From: Streptococcus dysgalactiae subsp. dysgalactiae
GTDB taxonomy: Bacteria; Bacillota; Bacilli; Lactobacillales; Streptococcaceae
Reading direction: 5' to 3'
Length of the DNA: 64,000 bases
Assembly: GCF_900459225.1 (NCBI RefSeq)
Contig: NZ_UHFH01000003.1
Coordinates: 526,501 to 590,500, forward strand
Position numbers and translations under genes: made by a program. This document shows positions 8,610 to 17,644 of the stretch, piece after piece (position 1 is the first letter of the stretch; each line of letters starts with the position of its first letter). The notes beneath the pieces are model-generated. The model was not told the DNA's origin. It searched no databases and saw only the letters and a program-made list of their open reading frames with translations.

Positions 8610-9035
8610 ATGGCTAAAAAAGTCGAAAAACTTGTAAAACTTCAAATCCCTGCTGGTAAAGCTACACCAGCTCCACCAGTTGGACCAGCTCTGGGTCAAG
8701 CAGGTATCAACATCATGGGCTTCACTAAAGAATTTAATGCTCGTACAGCTGATCAAGCAGGTATGATCATCCCAGTTGTTATCTCAGTTTACGAAGACAA
8801 ATCATTTGATTTCATCACTAAAACACCACCAGCTGCTGTTCTTCTGAAAAAAGCTGCAGGTGTTGAAAAAGGATCAGGTACACCTAACAAAACTAAAGTT
8901 GCGACAGTTACTCGTGCACAAGTACAAGAAATTGCTGAAACTAAGATGCCAGATTTAAACGCTGCAAACATTGAAGCTGCAATGCGTATGATCGAAGGTA
9001 CTGCTCGTTCTATGGGATTCACTGTTACTGACTAA
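8610..9035 (+). CDS. rplK: 50S ribosomal protein L11
   Basis: 141 aa from ATG 8610, chosen because of RBS AGGAGG and the conserved start [20 protein letters not shown]. The N-terminal domain (1-70, with [17 protein letters not shown]) contacts factors and thiostrepton; the C-terminal domain binds 23S rRNA in the GTPase-associated region. Length is as usual for L11. It forms an operon with rplA downstream. Biased, highly expressed codon use is visible throughout. Confidence 0.97.
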   Translation: MAKKVEKLVKLQIPAGKATPAPPVGPALGQAGINIMGFTKEFNARTADQAGMIIPVVISVYEDKSFDFITKTPPAAVLLKKAAGVEKGSGTPNKTKVATVTRAQVQEIAETKMPDLNAANIEAAMRMIEGTARSMGFTVTD

Positions 9036-9140
9036 TCAGTAAAGAACCCCAATTACCCGCACGACTTCATCATAAGAGATGAGTGACGTGGGAGATTTTA
9101 AATCAAATCGATATGACCACATTACAAGGAGAATTTTAAA
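9036..9140 (+). promoter_or_regulatory. rplK-rplA spacer with hairpin, possible L1 autoregulatory site
   Basis: A G/C-rich inverted repeat (CCCGCACGACTTCATC against GATGAGTGACGTGGG, 9055-9091) lies between the two genes. L1 is known to repress its own message by binding an rRNA-like structure, and the GATGAG...GTGACG elements here recall that site. This is an inference from shape and position. Confidence 0.4.
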
Positions 9141-9830
9141 ATGGCTAAAAAAAGCAAACAAATGCGTGCTGCACTTGAAAAAGTAGATAGCACCAAAGCG
9201 TACAGTGTAGAAGAAGCTGTAGCATTAGTAAAAGAAACTAACTTCGCAAAATTTGATGCGTCTGTAGAAGTTGCTTACAACTTGAACATCGACGTTCGTA
9301 AAGCAGACCAACAAATCCGTGGCGCAATGGTATTGCCAAACGGAACTGGTAAAACACAACGCGTTCTTGTTTTTGCACGTGGTGCAAAAGCTGAAGAAGC
9401 AAAAGCAGCTGGTGCAGACTTCGTTGGTGAAGACGACCTTGTTGCAAAAATCAATGGTGGATGGCTTGACTTTGACGTTGTTATCGCAACGCCAGATATG
9501 ATGGCTATCGTAGGTCGCCTTGGACGTGTCCTTGGACCTCGTAACTTGATGCCAAACCCTAAAACTGGTACAGTAACAATGGATGTTGCTAAAGCAGTTG
9601 AAGAGTCTAAAGGTGGTAAAATCACTTACCGTGCTGATAAAGCAGGTAACGTACAAGCTCTTATTGGTAAAGTATCATTTGATGCAGACAAATTGGTTGA
9701 AAACTTCAAAGCGTTCCACGATGTTATGGCTAAAGCTAAACCAGCAACAGCTAAGGGAACTTATATGACAAACGTCTCAATCACATCAACACAAGGTGTT
9801 GGTATCAAGGTTGATCCTAACTCGCTTTAA
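9141..9830 (+). CDS. rplA: 50S ribosomal protein L1
   Basis: 229 aa, RBS AAGGAGAATTTT before the ATG. The L1 signature is visible in [22 protein letters not shown] (about 122-143), with the two-domain layout of the family and a Lys-rich N-terminus ([20 protein letters not shown]). It builds the mobile L1 stalk at the E site and can repress its own mRNA. Second gene of the rplK operon, which ends in the terminator directly after it. Confidence 0.97.
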   Translation: MAKKSKQMRAALEKVDSTKAYSVEEAVALVKETNFAKFDASVEVAYNLNIDVRKADQQIRGAMVLPNGTGKTQRVLVFARGAKAEEAKAAGADFVGEDDLVAKINGGWLDFDVVIATPDMMAIVGRLGRVLGPRNLMPNPKTGTVTMDVAKAVEESKGGKITYRADKAGNVQALIGKVSFDADKLVENFKAFHDVMAKAKPATAKGTYMTNVSITSTQGVGIKVDPNSL

Positions 9831-9841
9831 GAGATGATGAA

Positions 9842-9867
9842 AACTAGGACTTGTCCTAGTTTTTTTG
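9842..9867 (+). terminator. Terminator of the rplK-rplA operon
   Basis: AACTAGGAC / GTCCTAGTT stem with a two-base loop and seven T. Confidence 0.85.
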
Positions 9868-10050
9868 ATGAGTACAGCTACGGTATGCTGTAAATAGAGC
9901 CTATTTCGTTGTGTCTTAGTAAGAGGGAAGCAAACAGATAAGTAGAACCTTAGTCAATTATATTCAGGTGACGGATAAGAGAGTGAGAGGATAACTAATC
10001 TAGCATCCTATCAGAGTTTCTGTAGTTGAGGACAGTGACGTAATAATATT

Positions 10051-10080
10051 AAAAAACTGACCTTAAGCTCTTAAGGTCAG
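10051..10080 (-). terminator. Terminator of the repeat-protein gene
   Basis: Perfect 11-pair stem CTGACCTTAAG / CTTAAGGTCAG. Read on the minus strand it is followed by six T, so it ends the minus-strand gene that stops at 10105. Confidence 0.85.
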
Positions 10081-10104
10081 TAAATCGTGTTCGGAAGTAG
10101 ACTT

Positions 10105-10725
10105 CTAAGGAAGGCTAGGGTCTTCGTTTTGGGCATCTTTTCCAGGCACAGCCCAAAGGCTAGGGTCTTCGTTTTGGGCATCTTTACCTGGTATAGCCCA
10201 AAGGCTAGGGTCTTCGTTTTGGGCATCTTTACCTGGTACAGCCCAAAGGCTAGGGTCTTCATTTTGGGCATCTTTTCCAGGCACAGCCCAAAGGCTAGGG
10301 TCTTCGTTTTGGGCATCTTTACCTGGTATAGCCCAAAGGCTAGGGTCTTCATTTTGGGCATCTTTACCTGGTATAGCCCAAAGGCTAGGGTCTTCGTTTT
10401 GGGCATCTTTTCCAGGCACAGCCCAAAGGCTAGGGTCTTCATTTTGGGCATCTTTTCCAGGCACAGCCCAAAGGCTAGGGTCTTCATTTTGGGCATCTTT
10501 TCCAGGCACAGCCCAAAGGCTAGGGTCTTCGTTTTGGGCATCTTTTCCAGGCACAGCCCAAAGGTTTGGGTCTTCGTTTTGAGTATCTTTTCCAGATGTT
10601 ACTTCTTTAGGCTGAGATATTGGTGAGTGCCAGCTATCTGCTTTGACGTTAGTTGATAAGTAGTTTCCGATAGCTAATGTAGAAGCGCTTAAACAACCAA
10701 GGATAAAAAGACGATTAAGTTTCAT
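10105..10725 (-). CDS. Secreted protein made of tandem 15-residue repeats (GKDAQNEDPSLWAVP)
   Basis: 206 aa from ATG 10725, chosen for RBS AGGAGG and a typical signal peptide (MKLNRLFILGCLSASTLAIG, cut probably after ADA-like 'VKA' near residue 29). After a 15-residue spacer, 11 full copies and one partial copy of GKD(A/T)QNEDP(S/N)LWA(V/I)P follow, then the protein ends; the last residues are PSLP. There is no LPXTG motif or membrane anchor, so it is either released or held by other contacts. The mature chain is acidic and low in complexity, with one Trp per repeat. It sits alone, opposite to the rplKA and pyrH operons. I do not recognise a function. Confidence 0.8.
   Translation of the reverse strand: MKLNRLFILGCLSASTLAIGNYLSTNVKADSWHSPISQPKEVTSGKDTQNEDPNLWAVPGKDAQNEDPSLWAVPGKDAQNEDPSLWAVPGKDAQNEDPSLWAVPGKDAQNEDPSLWAIPGKDAQNEDPSLWAIPGKDAQNEDPSLWAVPGKDAQNEDPSLWAVPGKDAQNEDPSLWAIPGKDAQNEDPSLWAVPGKDAQNEDPSLP
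10108..10605. repeat. Tandem 45-bp coding repeat, about 11 copies
   Basis: The unit is 45 bases. Copies differ mainly at two blocks: TTCCAGGCACA versus ACCTGGTATA/ACA (Val/Ile in the protein) and CGTTTT versus CATTTT. The length is a multiple of three, so copy number can change without breaking the frame. There are no unique spacers, so this is not a CRISPR array. Confidence 0.95.
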
Positions 10726-10775
10726 AATGATACCTCCTAATAGGTTAAAAGTTAGACAAAGATTCTGATATTTTA

Positions 10776-10803
10776 AGTATAACATTTTAGGAATGATAGT
10801 CAA
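10776..10803 (-). promoter_or_regulatory. Promoter of the repeat-protein gene
   Basis: On the minus strand TTGACT, 16-base spacer, TATACT, about 50 bases before the ATG at 10725. It is a strong near-consensus promoter. Confidence 0.7.
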
Positions 10804-11006
10804 ATTAAAAGTTGTAAGCGCCTCCTTTTGGTAAAACACTGACGAGGGCTATGATGATGACTAAGGACTGTTCCTATTCTTCACTCGTTGTTATCTGTTA
10901 GAGACAAGCCATCGTAATAAAAATTCTTTTTCTGAACTGGCCTTGCCCTATCAAAAATGGAGTGTTTATGGTAGAATAGTAAGGACAAATTAAGGAGATA
11001 ATAATA

Positions 11007-11735
11007 GTGGAACCTAAATATCAACGCATTTTAATTAAACTATCTGGCGAAGCCTTAGCTGGTGACAAGGGAGTTGGCATTGACATCCCAACTGTTCAAT
11101 CAATAGCAAAAGAAATTGCTGAAGTTCATGCTTCGGGTGTGGAGATTGCTCTTGTCATTGGTGGTGGTAATCTTTGGCGTGGAGAACCTGCGGCAGAAGC
11201 TGGAATGGACCGTGTTCAAGCAGACTATACTGGAATGCTTGGAACCGTGATGAATGCTTTGGTAATGGCTGATAGTCTTCAACATTATGGGGTTGATACT
11301 CGTGTTCAGACAGCTATTCCAATGCAAAATGTAGCTGAGCCCTACATTCGTGGCCGTGCCCTACGTCATTTAGAAAAAGGGCGTATCGTTGTATTTGGAG
11401 CTGGTATTGGCTCACCTTATTTTTCAACGGATACAACAGCTGCTCTTCGTGCTGCAGAAATCGAAGCGGATGCTATTTTAATGGCTAAAAATGGTGTTGA
11501 TGGGGTTTACAATGCTGATCCGAGAAAAGATGCTAACGCTGTTAAGTTTGACGAATTGACACACGGTGAAGTGATTAAGCGCGGACTCAAAATCATGGAT
11601 GCTACAGCATCGACCTTATCAATGGATAATGACATTGATTTAGTTGTTTTCAACATGAACGAAGCTGGCAACATTAAACGTGTTGTTTTTGGAGAGCATA
11701 TTGGGACAACAGTATCAAATAAAGCCTGTGAGTAA
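11007..11735 (+). CDS. pyrH: Uridylate kinase (UMP kinase)
   Basis: 242 aa from GTG 11007 with RBS AAGGAG. Amino-acid-kinase fold: KLSGEALAG near the N-terminus, GGGNLWRG at about 53-60, and the acidic GADPRK-like segment VYNADPRKD near 168. It phosphorylates UMP to UDP using ATP and is allosterically controlled by UTP/GTP in this family. It is followed by frr 28 bases later, the usual pyrH-frr pair of Firmicutes. Length is normal. Confidence 0.97.
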   Translation: MEPKYQRILIKLSGEALAGDKGVGIDIPTVQSIAKEIAEVHASGVEIALVIGGGNLWRGEPAAEAGMDRVQADYTGMLGTVMNALVMADSLQHYGVDTRVQTAIPMQNVAEPYIRGRALRHLEKGRIVVFGAGIGSPYFSTDTTAALRAAEIEADAILMAKNGVDGVYNADPRKDANAVKFDELTHGEVIKRGLKIMDATASTLSMDNDIDLVVFNMNEAGNIKRVVFGEHIGTTVSNKACE

Positions 11736-11763
11736 CAGTAAAAAAGAAAGAGAGTAAAAAAAC

Positions 11764-12321
11764 ATGGCAAATGCAATCATTGAAACTGCAAAAGAACGTT
11801 TTGCACAGTCTCACCATTCCCTATCACGCGAGTACGCTAGCATTCGTGCTGGTCGTGCCAATGCTAGTCTTTTGGATCGTATCCAAGTTGACTATTATGG
11901 GGCGCCCACTCCGTTGAATCAATTAGCCTCAATCACAGTGCCAGAAGCACGTGTCTTATTGATTTCCCCTTTTGATAAATCATCTATCAAGGATATTGAA
12001 CGTGCGCTTAATGCATCAGACCTAGGCATCACACCAGCTAATGATGGTTCAGTGATTCGCTTGGTTATTCCAGCTTTAACAGAAGAAACACGTAAAGAGT
12101 TGGCCAAAGAAGTGAAAAAAGTTGGTGAAAATGCAAAAATTTCAATCCGTAACATTCGTCGCGATGCTATGGATGATGCTAAAAAGCAAGAAAAAGCAAA
12201 AGAAATCACTGAAGATGAGCTTAAAACATTGGAAAAAGATATCCAAAAAGCAACCGATGATGCTATCAAAGAAATCGACCGCATGACGGCTGAGAAAGAA
12301 AAAGAGTTACTTTCAGTTTAA
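11764..12321 (+). CDS. frr: Ribosome recycling factor
   Basis: 185 aa, normal length. It has the family core [33 protein letters not shown] and the long C-terminal helix ([20 protein letters not shown]). It splits post-termination ribosomes with EF-G. It shares an operon with pyrH, and its RBS (AAAGAGAG) is modest. Confidence 0.97.
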   Translation: MANAIIETAKERFAQSHHSLSREYASIRAGRANASLLDRIQVDYYGAPTPLNQLASITVPEARVLLISPFDKSSIKDIERALNASDLGITPANDGSVIRLVIPALTEETRKELAKEVKKVGENAKISIRNIRRDAMDDAKKQEKAKEITEDELKTLEKDIQKATDDAIKEIDRMTAEKEKELLSV

Positions 12322-12439
12322 TGCTTAAAGCTACCCAACACGACGTGTAGTAGCCTCATACAGATAAAGAAAGGTAGGCGACAATTCCAGAAGCGTTTGT
12401 TTTTGACTTGTCCCTATTTTTTAAAGAAAGATAAAAGAT

Positions 12440-13297
12440 ATGAATGATTTACTAGCAACAGTAATTACTGGGCTTATTAGAGAAGAAAACGCTAATGACT
12501 ATTTTATCCAAAAGGAAGGATTAACCTTTGCCTTGTCTAAAGGAGAAGGTGAACGCCAGATTGGTGATATGGTCACAGGGTTTGTCTACAAAGACATGAA
12601 GCAAAAGGCACGCCTCACAACCAAGGAAATCAGTTCAACTAGAACAAGCTATGGTTGGGGAGAGGTGACAGAAGTCCGCCGAGATTTAGGTGTCTTTGTC
12701 GACACAGGAATCCCAAATAAGGAAATTGTGGTCTCTTTGGACGTGTTGCCTGAAATGAAAGAACTATGGCCTAAAAAAGGGGACAAACTCTACATTCGCT
12801 TAGAAGTGGATAAAAAAGATCGTATTTGGGGAATTCCAGCAGAGCCTGAGGTCTTTCAAAAAATGGCCAGTCCTGCATACAATAATATGCAAAATCAACA
12901 TTGGCCAGCAATTGTTTACCGCCTAAAATTAACAGGAACTTTTGTTTACCTGCCTGAAAACAATATGTTAGGATTTATTCACCCAAGTGAACGCTACGCA
13001 GAACCGCGCCTAGGTCAGGTTTTAGATGCCCGTGTGATTGGGTTTAGGGAGGTCGATCGTACCTTGAATTTATCGTTGAAACCACGTTCTTTTGAGATGT
13101 TGGAGAATGACGCTCAGATGATTCTCACCTATCTTGAATCGAATGGAGGCTTCATGACCTTAAATGATAAATCAAGTCCGGAGGATATTAAAGCAACCTT
13201 TGGTATTTCAAAAGGCCAGTTTAAAAAAGCCTTGGGTGGATTGATGAAAGCTAAACGCATTAAACAAGATGCTACAGGAACTGAATTAATAGGATAA
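12440..13297 (+). CDS. cvfB: S1-domain RNA-binding protein CvfB
   Basis: 285 aa: three S1-like OB domains (about 1-60, 65-135 and 150-215, for example FVYLPENNMLGFIHPSERYAEPRLGQVL) and a C-terminal winged helix (LESNGGFMTLNDKSSPEDIKATFGISKGQFKKALGGLMKAKRI). This is the CvfB/YitL layout. In S. aureus and S. pyogenes CvfB binds RNA and affects virulence-gene expression and mRNA turnover. It lies after frr, 118 bases downstream, and ends at its own terminator. Confidence 0.88.
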   Translation: MNDLLATVITGLIREENANDYFIQKEGLTFALSKGEGERQIGDMVTGFVYKDMKQKARLTTKEISSTRTSYGWGEVTEVRRDLGVFVDTGIPNKEIVVSLDVLPEMKELWPKKGDKLYIRLEVDKKDRIWGIPAEPEVFQKMASPAYNNMQNQHWPAIVYRLKLTGTFVYLPENNMLGFIHPSERYAEPRLGQVLDARVIGFREVDRTLNLSLKPRSFEMLENDAQMILTYLESNGGFMTLNDKSSPEDIKATFGISKGQFKKALGGLMKAKRIKQDATGTELIG

Positions 13298-13302
13298 AAA
13301 TG

Positions 13303-13326
13303 CTTTGCCACTGGCAAAGTTTTTTG
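13303..13326 (+). terminator. Terminator after cvfB
   Basis: CTTTGCC / GGCAAAG stem with a three-base loop followed by six T. Confidence 0.75.
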
Positions 13327-13368
13327 TTACAATGAAATCCATTAACGGAAGAAAAGGGGACATAGAGA

Positions 13369-13878
13369 ATGGAAAGAGCTATTTTTGCAGGAGGTTGTTT
13401 CTGGTGTATGGTGCAACCTTTTGAGGAACAAGCAGGAATTTTGTCAGTCAGAAGTGGTTATACGGGTGGTCATCTCCCAAATCCTAGCTATGAACAAGTT
13501 TGTACCAAAACAACAGGCCACACAGAAGCAGTTGAAATTATTTTTGACCCTGAAGAGATCAGCTATGAGGAATTAGTTGAATTGTATTGGGCCCAGACGG
13601 ACCCAACAGATGCCTTTGGGCAATTTGAAGATCGAGGGGACAACTACCGTCCTGTCATTTACTATACAACAGAAAAACAAAAAGAAATTGCAGAGCAATC
13701 CAAAGCCAACTTGCAAGCTTCAGGACGTTTTGACCAACCAATTGTTACCACTATTGAACCAGCTGAGCCATTTTACTTAGCTGAAGATTACCATCAAGGT
13801 TTCTATAAGAAGAATCCTCAGCGATATGCACAAAGCAGTGCTATTCGTCATCAGTTTTTAGAGGAGAACTGGTCATGA
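13369..13878 (+). CDS. msrA: Peptide methionine sulfoxide reductase A
   Basis: 169 aa. The catalytic GCFWC motif is at residues 9-13 and the conserved EDYHQGF lies near 143. It reduces methionine-S-sulfoxide in proteins, usually with a recycling Cys and thioredoxin. The gene starts an operon; the next gene overlaps its stop by four bases. There is no MsrB domain fused. Confidence 0.95.
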   Translation: MERAIFAGGCFWCMVQPFEEQAGILSVRSGYTGGHLPNPSYEQVCTKTTGHTEAVEIIFDPEEISYEELVELYWAQTDPTDAFGQFEDRGDNYRPVIYYTTEKQKEIAEQSKANLQASGRFDQPIVTTIEPAEPFYLAEDYHQGFYKKNPQRYAQSSAIRHQFLEENWS

Positions 13879-14090
13879 GAAAATCATTTTACAGTTGGTT
13901 GATGACACAACGTAACCCTAAATCAAATGAACCGTTAGCGATTTTAGCAGATTTGGTGTTTGACGACACCACTTTTCCCAAGCATACAAACGATTTTGAA
14001 ACTATTAGTCGCTACCTAGAAGATCAAGCTGGCTTTTCCTTTAATTTAGGAGAATTTGACCATATTTGGGAAGTTTATTTGGCTCACTAA
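13875..14090 (+). CDS. YozE-family SAM-like protein (UPF0346)
   Basis: 71 aa, ATGA overlap with msrA (start 13875, msrA stop 13876-13878). The sequence ([20 protein letters not shown] ... [11 protein letters not shown]) matches the YozE family of small helical proteins in Firmicutes. The structure is a SAM-like fold; function is unknown. Translation is probably coupled to msrA. Confidence 0.85.
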   Translation: MRKSFYSWLMTQRNPKSNEPLAILADLVFDDTTFPKHTNDFETISRYLEDQAGFSFNLGEFDHIWEVYLAH

Positions 14091-14227
14091 TATTGCCGTA
14101 GTAGCAGGATAAAAAAGAAATGTTACAAAATGACATCACTTTCTTTCAAAAAAATGACAAGCTACTTTTTTTCTTAAAAATATGCTATGATGTAAGATAG
14201 AAAAAAAGAAAAGGGAAGTCTACCTAG

Positions 14228-15403
14228 ATGATTATTAATAAAAAAAGCTTATTTGTGACAACCGTAGCTTTGTCCTTGGTGCCTTTTGCAACGACTGAAG
14301 CGCAAGAGTGGACACCACGTTCTGTTGCAGAGATTAAGTCAGAACTTATTTTGACAGACAATGTGCTGACATATACCGTAAAATATGGAGATACATTAAG
14401 CACTATTGCTGAAGCAATGAACATTGATGTTAACGTTCTAGGAAGAATTAATAATATTGCTAATATTGATTTAATCTTCCCGGATACTATTCTAACAGCA
14501 ACTTACAATTACCAAAAACAAGCGACTACCTTAACTGTTCAAGCTCCATCAAGCCAAGCATATCTTGGGGATGCCAACGCGAACTTGGCGACTGACCAAG
14601 TAACCGTTCAAGATCAAACTACTGGTGCAACAGCTTCTGTAACAGCTCCTTCAGCAATGACAGGTGCAGTGGCAGCAACTCCAGTAGTTCCAACAGTTCC
14701 GTCAGCACCAGCAGCACCTACGGTAGTGGCACCAGCAGCTGAAGCGCCAGCGCCAGTTCCAACTGAAGTCATCGCTGAAGCGCCAGTTGCTCCGGCAGTG
14801 CCAGAAGCTCAACCGGCAGAAGTTGTTGCTGAGCCTGTAACTGAAGAGCCTACAGTTGTAACAAATCCAAAAGTGACAGTTGAAGAGAAAGTCCCAGCTA
14901 CTCCTGAAACAGTTGTTGAGCCTGTAACACCAGTTGTTCCTGTTGAAGAAACACCAGCAGCAGAAGTAGCTGCTCCAGCTGAACCTGTAGCTGACCCAAC
15001 AACGATTGCGACTTCAAATGGCCTTTCATATGCACCAAATCATGCTTACAATCCAATGAATGCAGGTCTTCAACCAAAGACAGCTGCCTTCAAAGAAGAA
15101 GTTGCCTCAGCTTATGGAATCACATCATTTAGTGGGTACCGTCCAGGTGATCCAGGGGATCATGGTAAAGGATTAGCCATTGACTTTATGGTACCTGAAA
15201 GCTCTACGCTTGGTGATCAAGTTGCGCAACATGCTATCAACAACATGGCAAGTCGAGACATTTCTTATGTAATTTGGAAGCAACAATTTTATGCTCCATT
15301 CAATAGCATTTATGGACCAGCGAATACTTGGAACCCAATGCCAGACCGTGGTAGCGTGACAGAAAATCACTATGACCATGTCCACGTTTCTTTTAACGGT
15401 TAA
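14228..15403 (+). CDS. Secreted LysM protein with M15-like C-terminal domain (SPy0469-type)
   Basis: 391 aa. A signal peptide ends near residue 25. A LysM domain (about 47-95, LTYTVKYGDTLSTIAEAMNI) binds peptidoglycan. A Pro/Ala/Val/Glu-rich linker spans about 135-260. The C-terminal 120 residues have HGKGLAIDFMVP and HYDHVHVSF, the spacing of a zinc-peptidase-like fold related to M15 D-Ala-D-Ala carboxypeptidases. From memory it corresponds to the S. pyogenes 42-kDa secreted antigen SPy0469, reported to depend on the WalRK (VicRK) system. Probable cell-wall hydrolase or binding protein at the division site. A TGTTAC-N5-GACATC element at 14122 only partly fits a WalR box. Confidence 0.85.
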   Translation: MIINKKSLFVTTVALSLVPFATTEAQEWTPRSVAEIKSELILTDNVLTYTVKYGDTLSTIAEAMNIDVNVLGRINNIANIDLIFPDTILTATYNYQKQATTLTVQAPSSQAYLGDANANLATDQVTVQDQTTGATASVTAPSAMTGAVAATPVVPTVPSAPAAPTVVAPAAEAPAPVPTEVIAEAPVAPAVPEAQPAEVVAEPVTEEPTVVTNPKVTVEEKVPATPETVVEPVTPVVPVEETPAAEVAAPAEPVADPTTIATSNGLSYAPNHAYNPMNAGLQPKTAAFKEEVASAYGITSFSGYRPGDPGDHGKGLAIDFMVPESSTLGDQVAQHAINNMASRDISYVIWKQQFYAPFNSIYGPANTWNPMPDRGSVTENHYDHVHVSFNG

Positions 15404-15416
15404 AAAGACATTACTG

Positions 15417-15450
15417 AAACCTTACGTCTAGACGTGAGGTTTTCTTTTTT
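15417..15450 (+). terminator. Terminator after the LysM gene
   Basis: AACCTTACGTC / GACGTGAGGTT stem with a two-base loop, then TTTCTTTTTT. Confidence 0.8.
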
Positions 15451-15711
15451 AGAAAATAATAGCCTGAGTTGTTTCTTTTAACATGTGAAAAGATTTTTGT
15501 ATCCGCTTTCTTTTTTTAGACAGTTTTCTGATAGTGTCCAAATGCCTACCTTTTTATTAGCAGAAGTTGTTAATAAGGAGTAAAATAAACATTATTAATC
15601 CTATATGATGATAAAAGTAAGGAAAACCGAGCAAGTTGGTAACAAGGCTATAGGTTTTTTAACTGTTTGAGAATTCATATATGTCTAGTTGAGATAAAAG
15701 GAGGTCTTGAA

Positions 15712-17484
15712 ATGTATTATACTAGTGGTAATTATGAAGCTTTTGCGACACCTCGAAAACCGGAAGGTGTGGATCAGAAGTCGGCTTATATTGTTGGTAC
15801 TGGCTTAGCTGGTTTAGCAGCAGCTGTTTTCCTTATTCGCGATGGGCATATGGCTGGGGAACGCATTCATCTCTTTGAAGAATTGCCGTTAGCAGGTGGA
15901 TCGCTAGACGGTATAGAAAAACCTCACCTTGGCTTTGTGACTCGGGGTGGTCGTGAGATGGAAAATCATTTTGAGTGTATGTGGGATATGTATCGGTCTA
16001 TTCCCTCGCTGGAAATTCCTGGTGCTTCCTATTTAGATGAATTTTATTGGCTGGATAAGGATGATCCTAACTCATCCAATTGTCGCCTCATTCATAAGAG
16101 AGGTAATCGTGTGGATGATGACGGCCAGTATACGCTCGGTAAGCAGTCGAAAGAATTAATCAATTTAATCATGAAGACAGAAGAATCTCTAGGAGACCAA
16201 ACCATTGAAGAGTTCTTCTCAGAAGATTTCTTTAAGAGTAATTTTTGGATCTATTGGGCAACCATGTTCGCTTTTGAAAAATGGCATTCTGCTGTAGAAA
16301 TGCGGCGCTATGCTATGAGGTTTATCCACCATATTGATGGTTTGCCAGATTTCACCTCCCTCAAGTTCAACAAATATAACCAATATGATTCTATGGTCAA
16401 ACCGATTATTGCTTACCTAGAATCACACGGTGTTGATATCCAATTTGATACTAAAGTCACCGATATTCAGGTGGAACAAACAGCTGGTAAAAAGGTAGCG
16501 AAAACCATTCACATGACTGTTGCTGGAGAAGCTAAAACCGTTCCCCTCACCCAAAATGATTTGGTTTTTGTGACCAATGGTTCCATTACAGAAAGCACTA
16601 CCTATGGTAGCCACCAAGAAGTCGCTAAACCAACCAAAGCTTTAGGTGGTTCTTGGAATTTATGGGAAAATCTAGCTGCTCAATCAAACGATTTTGGACA
16701 TCCGAAAGTATTTTACAAGGACTTACCTGCTGAAAGCTGGTTTGTATCTGCCACAGCAACCATAAAACACCCAGCTATCGAGCCTTATATTGAACGTTTG
16801 ACTCACCGTGATTTGCACGATGGTAAAGTGAACACTGGTGGGATTATCACTATTACAGATTCCAACTGGATGATGAGCTTTGCTATTCACCGTCAACCTC
16901 ATTTTAAAGAACAAAAAGATAATGAAACCACTGTCTGGATTTATGGTCTTTATTCCAATATTGAGGGAGATTACATTCACAAGAAAATTGAGGACTGTAC
17001 GGGTCAGGAAATCACAGAAGAATGGTTGTACCATCTTGGGGTACCTGTGGATAAAATCAAGGATTTAGCTAGTCAGGACTATATCAATACAGTTCCTGTT
17101 TACATGCCTTATATTACGAGTTACTTTATGCCTCGTGTTAAGGGAGATCGCCCGAAAGTTATCCCAGATGGTTCAGTCAACTTGGCCTTTATTGGTAACT
17201 TTGCAGAATCTCCATCTCGAGATACCGTCTTTACGACTGAATATTCTATTCGTACTGCCATGGAAGCGGTGTATAGCCTCTTGAATGTGGAACGCGGGGT
17301 TCCAGAAGTCTTTAATTCAGCCTATGACATTCGTGAATTGCTCAAAGCTTTCTATTACCTTAACGATAAAAAAGCAATCAAGGATATGGATTTACCAATT
17401 CCAGGATTGATTGAAAAAATCGGTCGTAAGAAACTTAAAGGCACTTTTATCGAAGAATTGCTTCAAGAGGCTCATCTGATGTAA
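15712..17484 (+). CDS. ohyA: Oleate hydratase (67-kDa myosin-cross-reactive antigen)
   Basis: 590 aa from ATG 15712, chosen for RBS AAAGGAGG; an in-frame start further up lacks one. The FAD-binding Rossmann motif is [18 protein letters not shown] (about 28-45), followed by the family regions GGRE and the long substrate domain up to [18 protein letters not shown]. The enzyme hydrates the cis-9 double bond of oleic acid to 10-hydroxystearate, using FAD structurally, and protects cells from host unsaturated fatty acids. It is a single gene with its own terminator. Length matches S. pyogenes SPy0470. Confidence 0.95.
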   Translation: MYYTSGNYEAFATPRKPEGVDQKSAYIVGTGLAGLAAAVFLIRDGHMAGERIHLFEELPLAGGSLDGIEKPHLGFVTRGGREMENHFECMWDMYRSIPSLEIPGASYLDEFYWLDKDDPNSSNCRLIHKRGNRVDDDGQYTLGKQSKELINLIMKTEESLGDQTIEEFFSEDFFKSNFWIYWATMFAFEKWHSAVEMRRYAMRFIHHIDGLPDFTSLKFNKYNQYDSMVKPIIAYLESHGVDIQFDTKVTDIQVEQTAGKKVAKTIHMTVAGEAKTVPLTQNDLVFVTNGSITESTTYGSHQEVAKPTKALGGSWNLWENLAAQSNDFGHPKVFYKDLPAESWFVSATATIKHPAIEPYIERLTHRDLHDGKVNTGGIITITDSNWMMSFAIHRQPHFKEQKDNETTVWIYGLYSNIEGDYIHKKIEDCTGQEITEEWLYHLGVPVDKIKDLASQDYINTVPVYMPYITSYFMPRVKGDRPKVIPDGSVNLAFIGNFAESPSRDTVFTTEYSIRTAMEAVYSLLNVERGVPEVFNSAYDIRELLKAFYYLNDKKAIKDMDLPIPGLIEKIGRKKLKGTFIEELLQEAHLM

Positions 17485-17500
17485 GAATGACCACAACCTC

Positions 17501-17536
17501 AACAGCTGATAAGGGAATCTTATCAGCTGTTTTTTT
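17501..17536 (+). terminator. Terminator after ohyA
   Basis: Perfect 13-pair stem AACAGCTGATAAG / CTTATCAGCTGTT with a five-base loop and seven T. Confidence 0.9.
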
Positions 17537-17644
17537 GATGGGGAGTTTAGAAGTTGACAAGGAGAAATCTATTTTAAAACCAACATTGGTCCCTAAAATT
17601 TGTTATAATGTAAGCAATAAAGACGAAAGAAAGAGGGACTCTAT

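Noticed and set aside
9225..9656. Long frames antisense to rplA
   Set aside because: These arise from codon bias of a highly expressed gene; no RBS or conservation is expected.
10108..10605. CRISPR-like array of 45-bp repeats
   Set aside because: There are no unique spacers; the repeat is contiguous and coding, with a signal peptide, RBS, promoter and terminator on the minus strand.
10087..10626. Plus-strand frame of 179 codons across the repeat
   Set aside because: It has no RBS, and it is open only because the 45-bp repeat lacks stops in this frame. The minus frame has all gene signals.
14118..14140. WalR (VicR) box before the LysM gene
   Set aside because: TGTTAC-N5-GACATC fits only the first half of the known TGTWAH-N5-TGTWAH pattern, so I mention it but do not call it.
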